Source: Propionivibrio sp.
Lineage (GTDB): Bacteria > Pseudomonadota > Gammaproteobacteria > Burkholderiales > Rhodocyclaceae
DNA length: 55,732 nt
Reading direction: 5' to 3'
NCBI RefSeq assembly: GCF_016790145.1
Contig: NZ_JAEUOI010000175.1
Coordinates: forward strand, 1-55,732
Positions 16,885 to 25,800 of the stretch are shown here, piece by piece. How positions within the stretch are numbered: position 1 is the stretch's first letter; each line of letters starts with the position of its first letter. The position numbers were made by a program, and so were the translations under genes. The notes beneath the pieces were generated by a model, which saw only the letters and a list, made by a program, of their open reading frames with translations, was not told the origin of the DNA and did no database searches.

Positions 16885-19800
16885 TCAGCGCTTCTTTTTC
16901 TTCTCCTCGTCTTTCTCCGATGCGGGCTCTGCGGCGGCCTCGCCGCTCTCAAGCACTTCAACGGTGAGAATACCCAGTGGCGACTCACGATTACTGGCCA
17001 GCGCACTGGCCGCCTGCGCATCGCCCTTTTCGGTAGTTGCCGGTGAAGCGGGAATGGCGACCGGCACCGCGCTGGCCGCAGGCGCCGGGGCACCGCTGAC
17101 GGTACCGGCGGCCTGGATATTGCTGGCGTTGAGGATCGTTTGTGCGCCCAGGGTGATGTTGCCGGTACTGCGCAGCCCGGCATCGCCGGCATCGATGGCG
17201 CCTTTCGGTGCGAACAGGTCTATGTCGCTGGCCGGCGTATCGTCACGCGAGGCCAGAGCGCCGATGCCGGATCCGGAAACCGAGTTGGACGTATCGAGGA
17301 CGATCTGTCCGTTGCGGATGACCAATGCCGGCGGCGGCGTCGAGCTGACGGTCTTTGCCCCGCTACCGGCATCAATGCTGCCGGTATCGGCCCAGACCAG
17401 GATGTTGCCGCCGTCCAGTGTGAACACCCGCGACTGGTTCACCAGGAAGTTGTTCTTCACGTAAGCTCGGATGTCGCCGTCGCGCAAGGTGAACAAGCCC
17501 TGTAACGCAGATCGCTTCTTGATGGAAGGATCGGCAACACCGACCACGACGCTGCCGCCGGGGGCCAGCAAGTCAATGCCGCCACCCTGTTCGGTCTTGA
17601 TCTGGCTGGCAAACAGGTTGATGTCACCGCCATTGATGTTCTTTTGCGGGAACAGGGCGCGGATCGCAACCCGGCCTTTCTCGTAGCTGGCCTCACCGCC
17701 CCCCGCTTCGGCCGCGCGGCCAAAATCGCGCAACAAGACGTAAAAGCGCTGGCGCAGATCCGCTTCGCTGACTTCGCTGCCAACCTTAAGGTAATCGCGG
17801 AATGCGCTGTAATCCGGCGTACCTCCAGCCAGGGCAAAAATGCTGGCGCCGCTTTCGGGGAGATACGGGTTGTTCAGGTTGCCACGCGTGACGATGCCCG
17901 TGGTGTCGCTGAGTTCGATGCTGCCGCCGGCGCTGACCTCGAGGCGACCGGGACCGCTGAGTTCGATGGCCGGAGGCGGCAACGAGCCTCCATCGACCTT
18001 GTAGCTGATGCCACCACCTGCCGCCACCACGCTGACGTCTTTGCTGTGGTTATGCTGCGCGACTACTCTCAGGTTGGAAATAGTGCCCCTGGCTTCGATG
18101 CGCACCGCTTCGTTGAAATCGGCGAAGCTCAACCTGGCAGAGGGATCGCCGCTGATGTCGCCGCGCAGTGCGACAAGTCGGCTGGGTTCGCTGTCGTCGG
18201 CATGCCAACCAGTTGAACTGTGTTTTTCGATCGGTGTGCCGCCGGTGAAGTCCAGGACCCCCGCCAGGTCGAAATTCAGCGCCTCGATCGGATTGCGCAC
18301 GCTGGGCAGCGCGGCGGCGGGAACGTCGAGTTGCTTGGCGACCTGGTTGTTGAAGTTGATCGAACCAGCCGCCAACAGGTCGAGCTGGCCCTTCGCGCCC
18401 GGTGCCTGGATAACGCCGCCCGTGATGTTCCCGTTTAAGGCGACCGCCTTGAACTGTGATGGCGCCAGGGAATGGGTTTTATCCGTGACGTTAAGGACGG
18501 TGTTACCGCCGTTGAGCGCAAGGTTTCCCGCCACCGATACGACATTGAACGAGGACTCCGGCCCGTAAGTGCCAATACGCATGCCAAGGAGCGTGTTTTT
18601 CCCGCTTGCAAAGCTGCCGGAACTGGCGACGGCTCGCTGTGGCGCCCACATGGGATTGAAAATGCCGCCCAGCGCCACATTGCCAGCCGCAACCACCCGC
18701 GCCGACGTGTTGCCCAACGCAATGTTGACGTTCGATGCCAGCGCGGCGGCATCGATCCGCAGGCGGCCGGTTTCGGCATAGAACAGGCCGCCGGTCACCA
18801 TCCCGTCAGCACCGACTGTCAGATCGCCGCCGCCCTGCACTACCGCGAGGTCGGGCTGGCGCTCGCCGCCGATGGTCGGCACACGAGCGTTGCTGGGGAT
18901 GACCGTCGTGAAGTTCCTGATCTCGGTGCCGGCCGCAAGCGCGATATCACCGCCACCGAAGGCGGCGACTCCCTGCTGGAAGGATGGGATGCGCGGCCAC
19001 CATTGCAGATCGGAAGTCGGGTCGGTGCGCAGCAGCCATTGGTTGATGTGGCGCGGATCAGGTGCGGTTTCCGCGGCGACTGCCGTCGTGGCTTTGGTCA
19101 TCACGATACGTTCGCCCGCTGTCAGGCTAAGGTCGCCGCCGCCGTCCGGAAACAGCGCAAGGGTGCCGGCCGTGGTCGCGGTGGAGGGTGTAAAACCCGT
19201 TGGGTGGGTGCTGGCGGCGACGCCGGCGGTGTATATCGCAGCGCGGTCCAGCAGTTTGATATCGCGGCGCGCGGCCAGATCGATGGTGCCCGTGCCGGTA
19301 CGTACCAGTTTGTTGGTCGCCAGCACAATGCTGCCCGTTGGAGCTGTCGCTTTCGTTGCCAGCGGTGAGGCAGCGGCGGGATCGGCGCCCGCCACCAGGC
19401 GATAGGACCAGGACGGGCCGCTGGTGGTCAGCGCAGCGTCGCGCGTGGCATTGGCGAAGCCGTCGCTGAGCGTGCCATTGATGTTCAGATTGCCCTGTGC
19501 ACGAACGGTCAGTACCCCGGCCTCACCGGCAAAGCGCAGGCTGCTGAAGTCGAGATCGGCGGCGCTGGCGCCGAGGTTGAAATCGGCCGTCGTCGCGCTG
19601 CCGATGTCGACGCCGGCGCGAACGTGGTAGAGCGGTGAGCCGAAACCCAGATGGCCGCGCAGGGTGGCCATGTTGCCTGCCGAGTACAGGCTGTTCAGCG
19701 CGGACCTGATCGATGTCAGGCCGAGCGTCGTGCCGCTGGTGGTACCTGCGATCAACGAGCTTCCGATATATTTGCTGACAATCTCCGCACCGACATCACT

Positions 19801-22800
19801 GGCACCATTGATCGTACCGGCCAGTTGGACATTGAGATCCGCAGCGTTGACGATTGAGGCCGATGCGCCGGCGCGCAAGTTCACCTTGCCGCCGCTCGCC
19901 AGGCTGCCATCCGCAACGCCGACGTCGATGCCGCTGCCGGTTGCGGTGAACACCTTGCCGCTACCGTCGGCGGCGAGCAGAACCGAACCGCCCTGACCGC
20001 GCGTACCGGCGTTCGACGCGTTGTCGATCCTGTCCGTCGCCCTGGCCAGCAATTGGCCTGCCAGATGGACATCGCCGTTGCGTGAGAAAAGCTGGATGTT
20101 CCCGCCCTTGGCGCCGGAGGCGTCGATCTTGCCGCTGGCTCCCACGCTTACGCTGCCATTGTCGGCGGCAATCGTCACGTCGGCGGACTTGATGCTCCGC
20201 GACAAGTTCAAATCGCCGTTGCGACGACGAACATCCCAGGCGCCGGTGAAGTGCGTCACCGGGCCGTCCGCCGTGGTTTGCTCTACCGCGGCGGTGAGCG
20301 TATCGAGAGCCACGGCATTGGCATCGACCGTCAATTCCCCCCCCCGCGTTGCGCTGTCCGCGCTATTGGCGGACGCCCGCAGCGAACCGGCAGCCGCCGA
20401 GACCGTTCCGTCCTTCGCTTCGAGCCTGAGCCGGCCGGCATCGCCGCCTTCCGGCGCAGCAGAAACCGAAACCACGGCGCCGTTCCGTACATCGACATTA
20501 CCCCTGGCGGCGCGCAGTACGATCTGCCCGCCCGGCGCATAGGCGGCAGTGTCGGCGAACGCCACTTTGACTCCGTCAGCAGCAAGCACAGCCCCATTTT
20601 GAATGCTCACGTTGTCGGCAGCCGCAGTGCCGGCGGCGGCCAGCGTGAGTTTGCCCGCCGGGGTTTCGATGCGGCCCGAAACGTCGATGGCTCTGGCCCG
20701 TAATTCCAGCACACCGCCAAGACCCGTGGGCTCAGTGCTGCTGCGGCCACTGGCGGTGACGCTGGCATTGCCGCTGGCCACCAGCAGGTGGTCGGCGGTG
20801 TCGATCGTGGCGATGCGTGCGGCCGAGACAGCCAGCGCGGCGGCTGCGCCGCTGCCGCCAATGTTGTTGACGGCAGAGACGCCGCGGCCTGAGAAAAGCA
20901 GGTCACCGGCAGCGGCCAGATTAACCGCAGCAAAACCGCGCAGGTCAAAGCCGCTGGTTTCGGCGCCACGCATTGGCGCCGTGGCGTTGCTGCCGAAACG
21001 GATGGTTTCCGCCACGACCTGCAGCGCGCCGCTGCCCAGCGGAGCGCCTGCGCTAAAGATCGACGCGCCTGGATTCGGGTTATCGAAGACGACGTTCTGC
21101 GCTGCGATTTTTGCTGTACCACTCCCGTGGCCGGCAATGCCCGCCGCGCCGATCACCAGTTCCTTGAGCTCAGCCGTACCCAGCAATGCATTGCCATAGA
21201 GGTCAAGCGTGGTATAACTGGTCAGGCGCAACTGATCGGCCAGCGCGAACCGGACCAGAGCGGTGCTGTCGAGGCTGAGGCCGTCGGCGGGTATGGTCGA
21301 GTCGCCGACAATATTGATGCGCCCGGCGCCGAGAGCGAGATAGCCACCGCTGCGGCTGGAATCGGCCTGCAGGGTACCGAGGGCCACGGTTCCGGAAAGA
21401 ATAGTGCTGTTCGTCGCGTCGAAAACCAGCGAGCGGCCGGCGACGGATGCACCACTGGTCAGCAGCAGATTGCCCTGGGTCCTGCTCACGGTACCTGCGC
21501 GGGTCACCATGGCCTGGTTGCCGGCAGCGGCGCGCAGGAAAGCGCCATCACCATCAAGCGTTACGCTGCGCTCAATGGCATCGCCACTGGCCTCGATACG
21601 GCTACCCGCAGCAAGCTTTACTTCATTGGTCGCGGACAGCATCAATTCCGGCCCGCGCAGTGCCTGTTGCGCATTGGCGACACCGTTGTTGTGCACGTGC
21701 ACCTGACTGGCGATGGTCTCGATGCGGGTCGTGGCACCGTCAATGGTGCGCACGCCGCCGAGCAGCAGGCTGGCCGCACCGAGGGCATTCAGTTTGTTCT
21801 GATCGATTAATGACCATGACGCATCAGGCGCAGTGCCGGCATCCGTAATCAGCAGTCTGGGTGCGGCGAGGTCGACTTCAAGGCCCTGCCCGGCGCGCTT
21901 GCGGCCGTCGGCGGCGCTGATTTCAGCCTGGCGCATGGCTACGATGGACGGATCGAAAGCCAGGCTGCTGCGGCCAATGACCGTCAGTTGTCCGGCATCG
22001 CCCGGCAGCCTGGCGCCGGCCTGGTCATAGAAAAATTCACTGGCGGTGGTGGTGAGGTACCTGGCACGTTTGGCCGTCACGCTACTGCTCGCCAGTTCCA
22101 GTGTCAAAGCGCGCTGGGAATAGGGTGTTGCGCTGCCATCGGCATTGACGGCAAGACGTGTGCCGGCAACCAGCCAGGATCCGTCGGCCTGTGTCTTCGT
22201 AGCGCGCAGTACATCGTCGCTGGTCGTCTTGACCGTCACCAGGTAGGCGCCGGGCAACAGGGCGTAGCGTGCTGGTAGCAGGACGTACGGTCCGCTGATG
22301 CCGGCCGGGTTGGTCGCCAGGGCGATGCGGTCGCCGGCCTTCAACGAAGGCACCTGCGAATAGGTGGAACCGGATGAACTTCCGGTGGCACTGACATTGT
22401 AGAATTGCTGCAACTGGCTGTCGGTTGCCGAGAAGCCGTTCCAGTTCGGCACGATGGCAAACTCGGTGGGCGACCCCCGCAGAATATCCGTTTTGCCGCC
22501 CGGCCCGGCGGTGAATTCCCAGGCCACGGCATCGCCGCCGGCGGAGAGGTCGAGCCTGGCGCCGCTGGCAATCGTGCTTTGCGCGGCATCGATGCGAATG
22601 GATTTCCCTGGCGCACGTATGTTGTCCTGACTTGATCCGGCGACGGGGATACTGCCGTTGGGCTGCCAGCTCACCCCCTGATAATTCCATTTGCTGCCGG
22701 ACTCGATGGTGTTGCCGAGCAGCAGATCTCGATCTGCAGCAACCGAGGTCAGGCTGCTGGCACCGAGCGTCACCGAGCCAGCGGGCGCATTGAATACGAT

Positions 22801-25800
22801 TTCGCCGAGAGGCGCCGTCACCGTCCCCTGGTGATCGATACTGGCGGCCGCAAACTCCAGACGCCCGGCTGGCGAAAGAGAAACATCGGCACTCGCACCG
22901 GCAGGCCGGGTGATGGCGATGCGACCTGCTGGGTCGGACAGCAGGTCGACGCGGAAGTCGCTGTACGTCGACGGGCTCAGGCGGGCGGCAGACAACTCGA
23001 GATTGCCCGTCGTGTTGATCTGGCCGGCGAAGAGACGAGCGCCACTGCGCAGTGGTGCAGACTGATTGACGCTGTCAAAATGGATCTCGCCGTGGCTGAC
23101 CAGGCGAGTGCTGCCGAATCCGTCCCAGGTGAAGGCGCCGACCAGGCCGATATCCAGGGCTTCGATGCTCGCCTGCGCGTTGCCAATTGTTGCGACAGCA
23201 GGTGTGCCACTGCTGGTGTAAGTGCCGATCTGCACGGCGGTCGCTTTAAGTGCGAGGCGACTGGCGTCGTTACTTGCGGACAGGCGGGGCGCGTCGAGCC
23301 GCAACTGGTTATTCACCGTCGCCGCAATGCTGCCCGAAAAGCGCATCGCGTCCTGGCTGGCGAGATACCACGAACCGAAGCCGGCCGACTGCAGCAGTGC
23401 CAGGTCAAGTGCAGCCTTGCCGTTGAATTGCACCGGATCGAGCGTCGCACTGCCGGCAAGATAGTCGGAAGTTGCGATTGCCGACGGCCACAAAGCGTTA
23501 TGCAGGCCGCCTGATTGGTAAAGCGCCAGTTCGCGTTTGCCGAGAACGGCAACCACCTCAGGAGAAACCGGGGTTTGCGCTGGCGGTGTTGCATCCCAGG
23601 GATCGGACTTGCCTTGTGCGTCGGCATGGCGCAGCGAGAAGGTACCGCCAAGGGCATTGCGGCCGCCGGCAGCACGGTAACTGCCATCAAGGAACAGTCC
23701 GTCGCGTGCGGCAAGACTGATGCTACCGCCGGCGCTGCCCAGGGTTTGCTCCAGGTAGCTGATGCCCCTGGTCAGGGAGGTTGCGCTGTTCAGCGTTCCG
23801 CTAGCGCCCTGGACGTCGATCAGCGATCCGCTGCGGGCGATCAGGTAACCCAGCCCGGCATCGATATCGACTGTGCCGCCGGGCAATATTTCCCCCTTGT
23901 AGCGGCGCAGTGCACGTAACGCGTCGGCCGACACCCCCGCCTCGAGCGCCAGTCGAGTTGGCGCGCCGAGCACGCTGGTACCGGCGGCCAGCAGACGGCT
24001 GTCCGCACCGAGGTAAATCGATTCGGATTGCTTGGCCTCCGAGTAGGCGATCAGTTCAACGTTGTAGGGATCGCTGGTGCGGTTGGCCGGACGGCTCAGT
24101 TTGATGTTGCCGGCAGGCGCTTCGAGTGTGCCGAGAACGCTCAACTGGCCGCGCGACTCAAGATTGATGCTGCCTTTAGGCGCCACCTCGAGATAGGCGT
24201 CGTCGCCGACGAGCAGATCGCCAAAATTCAGGCTGCGCGTCGCCAGCGTCAGATCGGTCGCCGAACTGCGCAGGTCAGGATGCAGAACGAGCGAAGCGGC
24301 GAAACTGCCCAGATCGCTGCCGCTCGACTTGCGCCGATAACCCGGCAAGCCCGCCAGCGACCAGTTTAGCGGCTGGGCGGCGATACGCGTTCCGTCCTGC
24401 ACCGTCACGCCGTCGCGCCCGACGAGCTTGAAGTCATAAAAACCGCTGGCATTGAAGAAATCCGGGGTCAGCGCCACACCCACCTGGTTTTCGCTCAGAC
24501 GTTTGCTACGCGACCAATCCCGACTGTCAGCAACAAAACGGTCGCCAAGCTGCACCGCGGAGGTGTTGAGCTCGAGCGTACCGCCACTGCCCAGGGCATA
24601 AGCCGCCAGCGTGCCGTCAAGGAAAAGGCTGGCATCACGGCGATCTCCATCGCTCAGGAAATTGTAGCCCGCACCGCTGCTCTTGCCCACGCCGCCACTG
24701 GTCAGGACGATGCTTCCGGCATTGCCAGCCTCCAGCTTGCCTTTGCTATTGACCAGCGCGCCTCCGGAAACGTTGAGCTGGCTACCGGCGCGCAGATCGA
24801 TGTCATGGGCCGAGACAAGGCTGATACTGCCACCGCTGATCGCCTTCGGCTTGCGGCTGCTTTCCTGGCGATCGAGGTAGTCGTTAACCCACTGGCCGGC
24901 GGTGGACAGCAAAGCACCCTGGTCGACGACCAGCGTCGAATACTTCGCATCGCTCTCGGTCGGGAACAAACCCGCAGCCGTGCTCATGTCCCTCGATGTC
25001 AGGCTGATCTTGCCATTGGGGGCGCCGATATCGCCGGCGACATATACCTGGCGGCCTGCCAGAGTAATCTCGCCGCCGGGCGCCAGTTTCAGGGCTACAT
25101 CGGCGCCAACGTCGATGCGCCCGTCGCTCCTGATGTCAAAGCGAGAGAAACCGGCATCGACCAGGGTCTGCGACAGTTCCAGTCGGCGCCCCGCCGAATC
25201 CCCGACCTGCAGACCCGCCGAGGCATTGGCCGCACCCTTGACGAAAGCGATCTGGGCCTCGGTATACTCCCGCATTTTCTCTTCTTCATCGGCAGCATAG
25301 CGGTCCGCTACCGGAAAATGATGGCCGGCGTCGCGAATGATCAGCTTGCCGCCCAGTGGCACCGCGTAATGAATGTTTGCCGAACCGCCAACGTTGCGCT
25401 GCCTGGGTCCACGCGTGGTATTGGCAAGCAATTTTCCGTCGACGGCCAGACTGTGAGCAATCAATTCCAGCGTCCCCGCGCTTCGCCCCTCGTAGTAGTC
25501 AGCCAGAGTTCTATTGCGCTCCCGCATGCCGTAATACTTGGCCGACGTCGGCGCATCGTTGAGGCGAAATGCCTTGCCGCCAACCGAAAGCACACGGCTC
25601 TCGGTCACCCTGCCGCCCGCATAGGCGATGCCGCCGCCAGAAACATCGAGCTCGGCATCCGGCTTGACGATGACGCTGCCGGCACTGCGCAGCGAGATGC
25701 TGCCGCCGCTCGTGGCTTTTTCCTCGAGACTTTGCCCGACCCTGGCGAACCAGCCCGAGAGATCGGCAATCTTGACATCATCGCGAATATCGACCCAGGC